Assembly (NCBI GenBank): GCA_964434575.1
Contig: CAYSWB010000011.1
Span: 1-48,189, forward strand
DNA length: 48,189 nucleotides
From: DAORHV01 sp964434575
GTDB taxonomy: Bacteria; Patescibacteriota; Gracilibacteria; Peribacterales; Peribacteraceae
Direction: 5' to 3'
The notes beneath the pieces are model-generated. The model worked only from the letters and a program-made list of their open reading frames with translations, was not told the DNA's origin and ran no database searches. Made by a program: the position numbers and the translations under genes. Shown here one piece after another: positions 13,912 to 25,328 of this stretch; the first letter of the stretch is position 1, and each line of letters starts with the position of its first letter.

Positions 13912-16659
13912 TCAGCGGTTTTCGCGCGTCCGGATGTACGCCCAGAGGAACAGCATGATCAGCGGCATGGCCGCGAAGCCGAGCGGGGAGTACGTCACCA
14001 CCACTTCGCCGGTCAGCGCCACGATGAATACCAGCGGCAGCAGGCGGTCGAGCATCTTTTCGTCGGTGCGGCGCATGCACTCGAAGAACAGCACGTACGG
14101 CAGGAAGGTGAAGACGAACGCGAATCCGGCGCCCAGCGCCAGCGTGCTCGGCGGCAGCGTCCAGACCTGCGAGCCGGTCAGCGGCACGAGCAACAGCGCC
14201 AGCGGCAGCGCGAGAATCGCCAGCCACAGGACGAACGCGGGGTAGCGGGCGTGGATGCGCGCGTCCTGCACCTGGAAGCGCTTGCTGAATTCGGAGTATG
14301 CCGCGAAGCCCAGCGAGCTGCCGACGGCGGCAAGCACGCTGATGGGCGTGTATCCCTGCAGCGACATCAGGATGGCCACGGCGCCGGCGAGACCCGCCAG
14401 CATTACGAGCCCCATCCAGGACGGGCCCGGACCCCGCCACTGCTTCCACGCGGAACCGATGGCCAGTCCGCCGATGATGAACGTGATGTACTGGGTGGCG
14501 GGGATGATTTCCAGCGCCAGGTAGGACAGGTACGCGGTGATGAACACCATCATGCCGGACAGGATGAGCGACGGATGCAGTGGCCACAGCGGCTTGGTGG
14601 GCACCTGCGATGCCGAGCGATGGATGCCGTACGTCGTCACGGCTGCGACGAAGAACGTCACGAAGCGGATCACGGTCAGGTCCGCGGCCGAGATCATGCC
14701 GTTGAGCAGCGAGCGGGCGAACACCGGGTCCAATCCCCACAGGACGATGACCATGGCGATGAGCACGATATGGCTGACGGTCTGCAGGTTCACGTCCACG
14801 TGCTTGGCGCCGGCCAGCGTGAGTTCACGCCGGAACGTCACGAGCTGTTCGGGAGTCAGGCGGGCGCGCAGCGTGACCGTGGCGTTGCCGGTCGACTCGT
14901 CTCGCTTGTAGCGGATTTCTTCCAGGTACGGACCGTACTTGCGATGGGACTGGTTCACTTGGTCCATGGCCTGCAGGTCGGCCATGTCCACGGCGTAGCG
15001 GATCACGCACGGCTTGGCGCCTGTGCCCGGGCGGGAGTGCCGGTCGAACAGCGCCGAGTACACCTCGGTGGCTTCCAGGCGGCCGTCGCCGATGGCCACA
15101 TACACGTCCTGGAGCGATTTCTGTCCCAGCGACGCCAGTTTCACGCGCAGCTGCGACTCGTCGAATTCCTCGATAAAGCCGCGCTTGCGTTCGGTCATGG
15201 CCTGCTGGAGCAGGCGCTTGCCGACGTCGGCCTTCTGCTCTTCGGTCTGGCGCATGAGCGCCTCGCGGATGAGCGACGCCGAGAGGTGCGTGTTCACCAG
15301 CTGCAGCCATTCGCGCTGCACGGTAGGCTGTTCGCTGAAGGTGGCATCCAGCGCCGCGCCGTTGGTCAGCTGCGAGGAGAACAGTGCGTCCTTGCCGTTC
15401 ACGCGCACGCTCGTGATGCGCATGACGCGGTCCGGGAACAGGTGGAACATGCCGTCGAGCGCGGTGGCGGCCTTGGGCAGCTGCACGCTCTCGTCGCCGG
15501 GCCCGTAGACGATGATCGATTCGCCGAGGATTTCACTCTTGAGGCTTTCGAAGAACACGTCGCTGCGGCCCTGCGTGCTGTCGGTGAGCGGGGAGATGCG
15601 CTGGGTCCACGACAGCAGTTCCACCACGCCGGACTTGTGCTTGAAGCACAGCGTGGTCACGCCCTTGCGGGCGTACTCGTGCATGTCGTGCGTGCGGATC
15701 TTGCAGCGCACGCGAACGCCGCTGGGCAGGATGACGGTGGTATGCAGGCCGCGGTAGCCGTTCACGGACGGCGCGTTGATGAAGTCCTCGAACGACAGCG
15801 TGACGCGAGGCCAGGAGCTGTGCAGCACGCCGAGCGCCTCGTAGCACTTCTCGATGGTCGGGCACACGAACACGGCCACCACGTCGGTCACGCCGACCGC
15901 GATGGTGCGAGAGCTGGCGTCCGCGTTGGCGCGGATCTGTTCCCATGTCTTGTGCTCGAAGACGATGTCCACGTTCTTGGAGAAGAACGGGTTCACCGAC
16001 TGGATATGGCGCTGCAGCTCGTTGATGACTTTCTGGCCCTGTTGTTCGTTCTCCAGCCTGGCGGCCACCATCTGGGGGTAGTGCTGCGGCTCCAGCGCGG
16101 ACAGGCACAAGCCTTCCAGTTCGTCGCGGATGTCCTGCATGCACAGGCGGTCGGCGATGCGCACGAACACTTCCATGGTCTCGGTGGACAGGCCGAAGCG
16201 GCGCTTCTCGGACAGGAATTCCACCGTCTGCATGTTGTGCAGGCGGTCGTAAAGCTTGATCACCATGATGCGGACGTCGGCCTGCATCAGGCGGAAAATC
16301 TTGCGCAGGCTCTCCACCTGCTCGTCGAGCTGCGGGGAGCGGATTTCGTCGGCGCTCAATTTGGTCAGGCCGTCGATGAGCTCGGAGACCGAACCGCCGA
16401 ATTTGGCGTGGATCTCGGGCAGCGTGAGCGGGGTGTCTTCCACCGTGTCGTGCAGCAGGGCGGCGATGATCGTGTCCGCGTCCGCATTCAAGTCGGCAAG
16501 CATGTCCGCCACCGCGATGGGGTGGTTGTAGTAGGGTTCGCCGGATTTGCGGGTCTGGCCCGCGTGCATGGCGGCGCCCAGCTGGAACGCCTGCTCGATC
16601 CGCGCGTGTTCCTTCGCGGAAAGATGCTTCAGATGGGAGCGGAATTCATTCCATTGCAT
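13912..16659 (-). CDS. RelA/SpoT-like protein fused to a DMT-type membrane transporter
   Basis: 915 residues in one uninterrupted frame. Residues 25-150 are an RSH hydrolase-type HD domain with His46 (YNHPIAVA), His70-Asp71 and Glu74-Asp75 (HDTVEDT) and Asp138 (KLYDRLHNM). Residues 225-335 resemble the synthetase domain (NGYRGLHTTV, IRTHDMHEYARKG) but the catalytic Glu of the usual EVQIRT is replaced (RCKIRT), so synthesis is doubtful. A TGS-like domain is at about 380-445 and a helical region follows to about 620. Residues 628-912 form about ten hydrophobic segments of EamA/DMT type. It may hydrolyse (p)ppGpp at the membrane; that is inference. TAGACT ends nine bases before the ATG. Confidence 0.85.
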   Translation of the reverse strand: MQWNEFRSHLKHLSAKEHARIEQAFQLGAAMHAGQTRKSGEPYYNHPIAVADMLADLNADADTIIAALLHDTVEDTPLTLPEIHAKFGGSVSELIDGLTKLSADEIRSPQLDEQVESLRKIFRLMQADVRIMVIKLYDRLHNMQTVEFLSEKRRFGLSTETMEVFVRIADRLCMQDIRDELEGLCLSALEPQHYPQMVAARLENEQQGQKVINELQRHIQSVNPFFSKNVDIVFEHKTWEQIRANADASSRTIAVGVTDVVAVFVCPTIEKCYEALGVLHSSWPRVTLSFEDFINAPSVNGYRGLHTTVILPSGVRVRCKIRTHDMHEYARKGVTTLCFKHKSGVVELLSWTQRISPLTDSTQGRSDVFFESLKSEILGESIIVYGPGDESVQLPKAATALDGMFHLFPDRVMRITSVRVNGKDALFSSQLTNGAALDATFSEQPTVQREWLQLVNTHLSASLIREALMRQTEEQKADVGKRLLQQAMTERKRGFIEEFDESQLRVKLASLGQKSLQDVYVAIGDGRLEATEVYSALFDRHSRPGTGAKPCVIRYAVDMADLQAMDQVNQSHRKYGPYLEEIRYKRDESTGNATVTLRARLTPEQLVTFRRELTLAGAKHVDVNLQTVSHIVLIAMVIVLWGLDPVFARSLLNGMISAADLTVIRFVTFFVAAVTTYGIHRSASQVPTKPLWPLHPSLILSGMMVFITAYLSYLALEIIPATQYITFIIGGLAIGSAWKQWRGPGPSWMGLVMLAGLAGAVAILMSLQGYTPISVLAAVGSSLGFAAYSEFSKRFQVQDARIHARYPAFVLWLAILALPLALLLVPLTGSQVWTLPPSTLALGAGFAFVFTFLPYVLFFECMRRTDEKMLDRLLPLVFIVALTGEVVVTYSPLGFAAMPLIMLFLWAYIRTRENR

Positions 16660-16703
16660 GGATAGCCCAGTCTATCACATTTCGGCTTTGCAAAGCCAGT
16701 CCT

Positions 16704-17183
16704 TCAGGCCAGGGCCTTTAGGATGTACCGCTGCACGTTGGAGAAGATTTCGGTCTTCGGGTCCAGCGCCGCGACCTGGTCGCGGGTGAACCACTGCATC
16801 TTGTCGCTCTCGGCCGGGGCGATGCGCGCGGCCTGACTTTCGTCCAGCGGCCTGGCGATGAACAGGAAGTCCATGTGCTGGTGCGCCGGCTCGCCGCGTT
16901 CGGGACTGGCCGGGATTTCTTCCAGCAGCATCGCGATGGGCTTCTTGAGCATCCGGCCTTCGGTCGCGTCCCCTTGGAACAGGTCGTCCTGAGGCTCGCC
17001 GACGATTTCCACGTCCAAGCCGGTTTCCTCCTTGCACTCGCGCAGGGCGGCGTCCTCCGGGGTTTCGTTCGGGTCCACATGGCCGCCCGCCGGCATCCAG
17101 CGGCCCAGCCGCTTGTGCCACAGCAGCAGCGTGCGCTTTTTCGAATCGACGATGAACGCGGTGGCGGTGAAGTGACGTTGCAC
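16704..17183 (-). CDS. Nudix hydrolase
   Basis: 159 residues with a complete Nudix box: Gly34, Glu40, Arg48-Glu49, Glu52-Glu53 and Gly55 (GHVDPNETPEDAALRECK then EETGL). It hydrolyses a nucleoside diphosphate linked to another group; the substrate is not predictable. The start is GTG at 17183, taken because the protein then begins just before the first beta strand. It is divergent from the thioredoxin-like gene across an inverted-repeat region. Confidence 0.9.
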   Translation of the reverse strand: MQRHFTATAFIVDSKKRTLLLWHKRLGRWMPAGGHVDPNETPEDAALRECKEETGLDVEIVGEPQDDLFQGDATEGRMLKKPIAMLLEEIPASPERGEPAHQHMDFLFIARPLDESQAARIAPAESDKMQWFTRDQVAALDPKTEIFSNVQRYILKALA

Positions 17184-17186
17184 GGC

Positions 17187-17307
17187 GGGAAACAGGAGAG
17201 ACAGGGGACTCAGAGGAGACAGGGGTGTAAGTCGGCCCCTGAGATGAACGTCCTCTGTATTGAGTGTATCATTCCCCTGACTCTCCTGTTTCCTCTGTTT
17301 CCCCTCG
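17187..17307. repeat. Inverted repeat pair A, related to 20143-20183
   Basis: GGGAAACAGGAGAGACAGGG at 17187-17206 (continuing with similar purine-rich units to 17225) is complementary in part to 17270-17307 (CCCCTGACTCTCCTGTTTCC). The same arms recur between the genes near 20143-20183, but not elsewhere that I noticed. Confidence 0.5.
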
Positions 17308-17311
17308 TCCC

Positions 17312-17863
17312 ATGGTCCTCATCAACGACAACTCCACCGTCCTGAAGATCGGCGACCCGATGCCCGGCTTCGTGCTGCCCGCCACCGACGGCATGACCGT
17401 GGACGCCACGAAGATCAAAGATCCCGTGCTGGCCGTGGTGTTCACCTGCAACCACTGCCCGTACGCCATCGCCTACGAGCAGCGGATCATCGAGCTGGCC
17501 AAGCATTTCGACCAGGAAGGCGTGCAGTTCGTGCTCATCAGCAGCAACGACGCCAAGAACTACCCCGAAGACTCGTTCGAAGCGATGAAGGCCAAGCACG
17601 ACGAGCTCGGTTACCCGTTCCCGTACTGCTACGACGAAACCCAGAAGGTCGCCAAGGCCTACGGCGCGCTGTGCACGCCGCATTGTTTCGTCTTCGACCG
17701 CAGCCGCACGCTCAAGTACAAGGGCCGCATCGACGACAGCTGGAAAGATCCCTCCGCCGTCACCGAGCACAACCTGCGCGACGCATTGGCCGCGCTGGTG
17801 AAAGGCGAAGAGCCGCCCGCGCACGAGGCGAACGCGATCGGTTGCAGCATCAAGTGGAAATAG
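17312..17863 (+). CDS. Thioredoxin-fold AhpC/TSA-like protein
   Basis: 183 residues from the ATG at 17312. A CxxC motif (Cys46-Asn-His-Cys49, TCNHCPYA) follows the first core strand; further motifs are VQFVLISSND, YGALCTPHCFVFD and YKGRIDD, typical of thioredoxin-family proteins with a CNHCPY signature. Probably a cytoplasmic thiol-disulfide reductase or peroxiredoxin relative. There is no signal peptide in this version. The longer in-frame start would translate the inverted repeat, so I reject it. Confidence 0.88.
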   Translation: MVLINDNSTVLKIGDPMPGFVLPATDGMTVDATKIKDPVLAVVFTCNHCPYAIAYEQRIIELAKHFDQEGVQFVLISSNDAKNYPEDSFEAMKAKHDELGYPFPYCYDETQKVAKAYGALCTPHCFVFDRSRTLKYKGRIDDSWKDPSAVTEHNLRDALAALVKGEEPPAHEANAIGCSIKWK

Positions 17864-17864
17864 C

Positions 17865-18881
17865 CTAGTCGGCGGTTTTCGGCTCGATCTGCAGGACCAA
17901 AATCTCGGGCGGCGCGAACAGGCGCACTCGCGGTCCGGATTCGCCGAGTCCGCGGGTGATGGCCAGCGTCGTGCTCTCGCCCACGGTGAACGCGCCTTGG
18001 TCGAACACGCGGCCGAGACGCGTGGGCAGCCGCGGCACGGGGCCGAAGCCCGGCAGGCGGATCTGGCCGCCGTGGGTGTGGCCGGCCACGATCAGGCTGG
18101 CGCTGGCGCTGCGCGGCTCCAGCAACACGTCGGGGTTGTGCGCGGCGAGCACGATGGGCGTCCCCGGCTCGATGCCTTCCATCGCGGCGTCCACGCTGGA
18201 GTTCGGCATCCAACGGTCCTCGATGCCGGCGATGGCCAGACGTCCGGTACCCAAATCGATCACGACGTTCTCGTTTTGCAGCACGCGCACGCCGAGACCT
18301 TCGAGGATTTCCGCCACGGTCTCGCCCGGGTCGTCGGACGGGCGGTTCAAGCCGAACAGGGTGCGATACAAGCCGTGATCGTGGTTGCCGAGCACGGCAT
18401 ACGAGCCGAACGCGGGACGCAGGTGCTTCAGCGGCTCCAGGCCGTCGGCGGCCATGCCGGTGTCCGTCTCTCCCATCAGATAGTCGCCGGTGAGCAGCAC
18501 GATGTCGGGGACCAGTTCGTTCACGCGGTCCACCGCGCGGCGCACGAACGCGGCGTCCTTGTACGGACCGATGTGCAGGTCCGACAGCACCGCGATGCGC
18601 AGGGATTCCTTCACCGGCATCTCCAAGCGGATCGTCGTCACGGACAGCAGCTGCGGCTCCACGAAGGAACCGTAGGCGACGATGGCGAAACACGCGGCGC
18701 CCGCGAGCGCCACCATCGAGACTCCGGCCCAGCGGATGATGCCGATCGTACGGCGCAGGTGCACGGCGCACACCATGCACACGCTCGCGCTGCCGCCGAG
18801 CAGCAGGGCGATCACGAGGTCCCAGGCGAAGGTGTAGGTGGAGGAAAACAGCATCGCAAAACGCCGGTCGGGCCCGGACAT
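17865..18881 (-). CDS. Membrane-anchored metallophosphoesterase (YkuE/YaeI-like)
   Basis: 338 residues from the ATG at 18881 (18854 also possible). Two or three N-terminal transmembrane segments (about 15-75) are followed by a calcineurin-like phosphoesterase: SDLHIG, TGDYLMG, GNHDHG, AAHNPD and AGHTHGGQ supply the dimetal ligands. The layout resembles YkuE/YaeI, which act on membrane-associated phosphate esters in some species; the substrate here is unknown. It nearly abuts the convergent thioredoxin-like gene (one base between stops). A TTG start at 18899 would reach into the neighbour's terminator. Confidence 0.88.
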   Translation of the reverse strand: MSGPDRRFAMLFSSTYTFAWDLVIALLLGGSASVCMVCAVHLRRTIGIIRWAGVSMVALAGAACFAIVAYGSFVEPQLLSVTTIRLEMPVKESLRIAVLSDLHIGPYKDAAFVRRAVDRVNELVPDIVLLTGDYLMGETDTGMAADGLEPLKHLRPAFGSYAVLGNHDHGLYRTLFGLNRPSDDPGETVAEILEGLGVRVLQNENVVIDLGTGRLAIAGIEDRWMPNSSVDAAMEGIEPGTPIVLAAHNPDVLLEPRSASASLIVAGHTHGGQIRLPGFGPVPRLPTRLGRVFDQGAFTVGESTTLAITRGLGESGPRVRLFAPPEILVLQIEPKTAD

Positions 18882-18897
18882 GGTGCATGACGCACGC

Positions 18898-18930
18898 AAA
18901 AAAAGAAACCGGGGTCACCGGTTTCTTTTC
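18898..18930 (-). terminator. Terminator of the secreted-protein gene at 18950
   Basis: AAAAGAAACCGG pairs with CCGGTTTCTTTT around GGTCA, with A and T runs on both sides. It lies 20 bases past the stop of the gene at 18950. Confidence 0.85.
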
Positions 18931-18949
18931 GGTCTCGATGGCGGGAAGC

Positions 18950-20059
18950 TTAGCGGCGGAACGTGCGGTTGTTCGTGTCTTCGACCGGGCATTCGCCGGA
19001 ACGCTGCATCATCAGCTTCTTCAGCGGATCAAGTTCCGGGTTCCAGCACTCGTCGCTGTAGTACTGCGTGCTGCCGTCGGTGGCGGGCTCCCACCACTCG
19101 TCGCTGTCGACGGTGTCGAAGTCTGAGCCTTCCATCATGTCTTCCTCGACGGGCATCTCCCACTCGGTGCCCTCTTCGGTTTCCCACTCCATCATCTCTT
19201 CCTCGTAGGAGGGGATGCCCATCAGCTCGTTGTAGTGCTTCTCGAGCTCTTCCATGGTCCAGACGTTCTTCGGCGTCTCGACGTAGACGGTCGTGGCCTG
19301 GCGCTGGCTGTTGCCGGTCATGGTCAGCTCTGCGTTGCCGGCCTTCCAGTGCATGTCGAAGCTGCTGTACTGGAACTGGTCCTGCGCGTTGGTGTCCACC
19401 TTCACGGTGAAGTCGGCGTTGTCGTAGGCCAGGTCGCGGAACGGGAAGAAGTCATCGGACTGTCCGACCGCCTGGGCGCCCAGGGCGTCGCGCATCAGGT
19501 CGCTGAACTGCTGGGAGTACTCGGGGCGCATGGTCAGCACGTACTTGTGGCCGGCGCCGAACTTGGTGTGCGTCATGGAGAACATCTCGTTGGCCTCCTC
19601 GGGCGTGCCCATGCCGGTCATGCCGGCGTGCATCTCGAGCATGGAGGGGTCCATCGGGATCTGCAGCCAGAGCTTCTGGCCGAAGGCGGCGTTGAACGTC
19701 ATGAAGAGGTCGCTGTACGCGCCGGTGATGCTGTCGAGCTTGGCGTACACCATGCCGTCCTTCATCAAGACCTGGCCTTTGGCACGCATTTTGAAGTCGT
19801 TGTAGACAACGTCCACCGTCATGCTCATCTTCATCTTGCCGGTCATCATGTCGGACTTCAGGCCCTCGGCGGCGCCGTTGGCCCAAATGGCGAACCACGT
19901 CTGGTCGACGTGGCCCTTGGCCGTGACGGAGAAGGTCTGGGGTTTGGTCTCGGCCTCGACCGCCATCAACAGGTCGGAAGGCGAGGTGAACTCGGCGAAC
20001 GCGGTGGCCGGTCCTGCAAGCAGGGTGGCTGCGACCGCCAGAGAAGCAAAACGACGCAT
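18950..20059 (-). CDS. Secreted protein with acidic, Met/Trp-rich C-terminus
   Basis: 369 residues from the ATG at 20059. The first 22 are a signal peptide (RRFASLAVAATLLAGPATAFA, then EF). The body repeats beta-type segments such as FSVTAKGHVDQTWFAIWANG and MSMTVDVVYNDFKMRAKGQV, resembling the beta sheet of LolA/LppX-like carriers, but I cannot assign it. The C-terminal 90 residues are very acidic and hold two cysteines. A longer TTG start lacks a sensible N-terminus. Exported or surface-located; function unknown. Confidence 0.75.
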   Translation of the reverse strand: MRRFASLAVAATLLAGPATAFAEFTSPSDLLMAVEAETKPQTFSVTAKGHVDQTWFAIWANGAAEGLKSDMMTGKMKMSMTVDVVYNDFKMRAKGQVLMKDGMVYAKLDSITGAYSDLFMTFNAAFGQKLWLQIPMDPSMLEMHAGMTGMGTPEEANEMFSMTHTKFGAGHKYVLTMRPEYSQQFSDLMRDALGAQAVGQSDDFFPFRDLAYDNADFTVKVDTNAQDQFQYSSFDMHWKAGNAELTMTGNSQRQATTVYVETPKNVWTMEELEKHYNELMGIPSYEEEMMEWETEEGTEWEMPVEEDMMEGSDFDTVDSDEWWEPATDGSTQYYSDECWNPELDPLKKLMMQRSGECPVEDTNNRTFRR

Positions 20060-20142
20060 GGGAAATGGGAGGAAAGGGATTGGGGTATACGCTACCAGAG
20101 TACGGGGCTGGCGCAAGCCATGACGGGGATTCGGGAGCCAGG

Positions 20143-20183
20143 GGAAACAGGGGAGTCAGGGGATTCCCGGCTCTCCTGTTTCC
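20143..20183. repeat. Inverted repeat B between uvrA and the secreted-protein gene
   Basis: GGAAACAGGGGAGTC (20143-20157) pairs with GGCTCTCCTGTTTCC (20169-20183) with two G-U type mismatches. The arms match those at 17187-17307. It follows uvrA and may also fold as its 3' hairpin. Confidence 0.55.
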
Positions 20184-20205
20184 TTTGTCTCACCTGTTTT
20201 CCGTT

Positions 20206-23115
<2,910 letters not shown>

Positions 23116-23124
23116 AAAAAAATG

Positions 23125-23144
23125 ATGTTTTAGTACTAAAACAT
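23125..23144. promoter_or_regulatory. Perfect 20-bp palindrome upstream of uvrA
   Basis: ATGTTTTAGT is followed directly by its reverse complement. It ends ten bases from the uvrA ATG and overlaps the likely promoter. Position and symmetry fit a repressor operator, possibly LexA, but the motif differs from the E. coli and Bacillus SOS boxes. Confidence 0.6.
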
Positions 23145-23213
23145 AGCCGAACGAGTGTATCGAACTTTACAACGGATGTCCAGGGTTTCATGCCGGGCGG
23201 CTCTGGGGACGAG

Positions 23214-24143
23214 TTAGGAGGATTGCCAACGTTTGCCGAGTTTGGCCGCCACATATTTCAGCGATTTCAGCGGGCCGGCGGTCAGGATGCCTTTCATGGT
23301 CATCACCAGGCTGGAACCCGACACGATGGCGGCGAGCTGCGCGCGCAGCGCCTCCTGTTGCACCGCGATGTCCTCGTCGGGGTGCAGCCCCGGGTTCGCG
23401 GCCACGTCGGGCGGGAGCCGCCGGACCAGCTGCTGCCGGATGTCCGGACGCCGGTCCTGCACGTAGCCTTCGCCGCGCGCGGCCAGCTCCGGCGACGATG
23501 CCAGCGCGTCGTCGTACAGCGCGCGGAACGCGGGCAGGCTGCCGCTGACGATGTTCGAAATTTTCTTCGGATGTTCCCCGACGCCCATGCGGACGTCGCC
23601 GCCGTACGACAGGCCGGTGATGGTGGCGTACAGGTCGCGTTCGGTGAACGTTTCGGGCAGCAGCAAGCGCGCGGCCGACACCGCCGCGGCCAGGTTGGTC
23701 TGCTTGGCGTCCGCGACTTCGGGGTCGTCCTTCAGGGTTCTGACCGGCTTCTGCAGGCGGCCGGCCGAGTACAGGTCCCGCCAGTGCAGCAGGTCGTCCA
23801 GCAGCCGGCGCGTGGACGTGACGCCGTATTTGATCTCCTGCTTCCCGAACCGCACGTGCGGGTTGTAGTACATTCCCGCGCCCCATTCCTGCACGTCGGC
23901 AACGACGTGGGGTCCGAGCAGGCTCAGCAGCGAGTAGTCTTGCGGCCGCACGGCCAGGTTCTTCGCATGCCAGCGGACCGGGTCGTCCACTGCCAAAATG
24001 AGATCGAGCATCGGCGTGTCGTTCTTGCCGTACGATTCCTGTTTCATGGCGCCGGAGCCGTATGCCACCGCGTAGCGCAGCTGGCCATGCCCGAAGGCGT
24101 CCAGCAACGCGCCGTCATCGATGGTGGAGGGGCTGTTTCGCAT
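23214..24143 (-). CDS. Tam41/MMP37-like CDP-diacylglycerol synthase
   Basis: 309 residues. Motifs match the Tam41 (Mmp37, PF09139) family: AYGSGAMKQ, an Asp pair in PMLDLILAVDDP, WHAKNL, HVV...YYNPHV, KYGVTS, LLDDLLHWRDLYSAGRLQKPV. In mitochondria this nucleotidyltransferase-fold enzyme makes CDP-diacylglycerol from phosphatidic acid and CTP, in place of CdsA. Bacterial members are much rarer than eukaryotic ones. If active it would feed phospholipid synthesis at the inner face of the membrane. It lies downstream of divergent SLH-cupredoxin gene sequences and upstream of the uvrA promoter region. Assignment rests on motif pattern only. Confidence 0.8.
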   Translation of the reverse strand: MRNSPSTIDDGALLDAFGHGQLRYAVAYGSGAMKQESYGKNDTPMLDLILAVDDPVRWHAKNLAVRPQDYSLLSLLGPHVVADVQEWGAGMYYNPHVRFGKQEIKYGVTSTRRLLDDLLHWRDLYSAGRLQKPVRTLKDDPEVADAKQTNLAAAVSAARLLLPETFTERDLYATITGLSYGGDVRMGVGEHPKKISNIVSGSLPAFRALYDDALASSPELAARGEGYVQDRRPDIRQQLVRRLPPDVAANPGLHPDEDIAVQQEALRAQLAAIVSGSSLVMTMKGILTAGPLKSLKYVAAKLGKRWQSS

Positions 24144-24197
24144 GGCGGCATACCCTGCGGCAGCCGCGTCGCGAAAGCAAGAAGAAGCCCGCCCTCA

Positions 24198-24226
24198 TTG
24201 GAATGCCTGCCTGCCTCTGGTAGCTT
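24198..24226 (+). promoter_or_regulatory. Possible promoter of the SLH-cupredoxin gene
   Basis: TTGGAA, 17 bases, TAGCTT. Transcription would begin near 24233, between the two possible start codons at 24232 and 24253, which favours the latter. Confidence 0.4.
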
Positions 24227-24252
24227 GGTACATGTCCTTTCCCCCGGATTCC

Positions 24253-25293
24253 ATGCGTCGCTTCCTCGCGTCCATCGCCTCGGCAACCGTGTTGCTGCCT
24301 TCGTTGGCCGGTGCCATCGCCGCCCCGTTCTCCGTGAACGTCAACGGCCAAGTCACCACCTTCAACGACGTCCCGTCCGACGCCTGGTACACCGAGTATC
24401 TGGAAGTGGCGGTCACCGCCGGCATCGTCGGCGGCTATACCGACGCCCAGGGTAATCCCCGCAACCTGTACGGTCCGGCCGATAACGTCACGGTCGCCCA
24501 GGCCATGAAGATCGCCATCGAGTCCGCCGGTTACCCGGTGGAGGAGTATCCGAAGTCCGAGGTGTACGGCGATCACTGGGCATCCACGTATATGGAGATC
24601 GGCGCGCAGAACGGCTTCGTGTCCGCCGAGGGTGACGTGCAGCAGATCGACCGTCCGGCCACCCGCGCCGAGGTCGCGCTCATCATCACCGACGCGTTCA
24701 AGGTGGAGAGCGGCTCCATGGAAGACGAGAATTACACCGACGTCAGCGATGACACCGCCTTCTCCTTCGCCATCGCCGGCCTGACGCGTGACGGCGTGGT
24801 TTCCGGTGACGTGAAGGCCGACGGCGAGCTGGCCTACACATACCGTCCCGGCGCTCCGATCAACCGTGCCGAGACCGTGAAGATGGCCATGGCCGCCTGG
24901 GCCGAGTACGGCGACCGCGGCGAGGAGTCTTTCCCGAAAGAATCCGGTTCCATGCACATGTCTTCGTCGTCCGGCACCATGTCGTCGAGCGGCTCGCACG
25001 GCGACGGCACGATGCACTCTTCGTCGTCCGGCATGCAGCAGGCCGCCGTCGTGACGTACACCGAGTCGGGTTTCTCGCCGTCCACCATCACGGTGAAGGC
25101 GGGTGAGAGCATCACGTTCCGCAACGAGTCCAATTCCGTCATGTGGGTGAAGAGCGAGACCCAGGGCGGTTTCGACGCCGGTGCCGGCGTGGCCAAGGGC
25201 GGCGTGTACACGTTCAAGTTCAGCCAGGCGGGTACGTGGACGTTTACCAACAACACGCATATGCAGCACCAGGGCACGATCGTCGTGGAGTAA
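24253..25293 (+). CDS. S-layer homology protein with C-terminal cupredoxin-like domain
   Basis: 346 residues. Signal peptide (MRRFLASIASATVLLPSLAGAIA), three SLH repeats (about 30-85, 90-150 and 155-220), then a linker of about 35 residues rich in Ser, Met and His (MHMSSSSGTMSSSGSHG), then a cupredoxin-like beta domain (about 265-346: SPSTITVKAGESITFRNES, GTWTFTNNTHMQHQGTIVVE). The usual first His of the copper site appears to be Met and the usual Cys appears to be Asn, so a type 1 site is doubtful. SLH repeats suggest binding to the cell surface. The start at 24232 is an alternative. Confidence 0.85.
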   Translation: MRRFLASIASATVLLPSLAGAIAAPFSVNVNGQVTTFNDVPSDAWYTEYLEVAVTAGIVGGYTDAQGNPRNLYGPADNVTVAQAMKIAIESAGYPVEEYPKSEVYGDHWASTYMEIGAQNGFVSAEGDVQQIDRPATRAEVALIITDAFKVESGSMEDENYTDVSDDTAFSFAIAGLTRDGVVSGDVKADGELAYTYRPGAPINRAETVKMAMAAWAEYGDRGEESFPKESGSMHMSSSSGTMSSSGSHGDGTMHSSSSGMQQAAVVTYTESGFSPSTITVKAGESITFRNESNSVMWVKSETQGGFDAGAGVAKGGVYTFKFSQAGTWTFTNNTHMQHQGTIVVE

Positions 25294-25328
25294 GCAAAGA
25301 CCCAAAGGCCGGCCGCAACCGATGCCTC

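Noticed and set aside
14251..16665. 800-codon open frame antisense to the RelA/SpoT-DMT gene
   Set aside because: Same reason: a shadow frame of a GC-rich gene with no recognisable domain.
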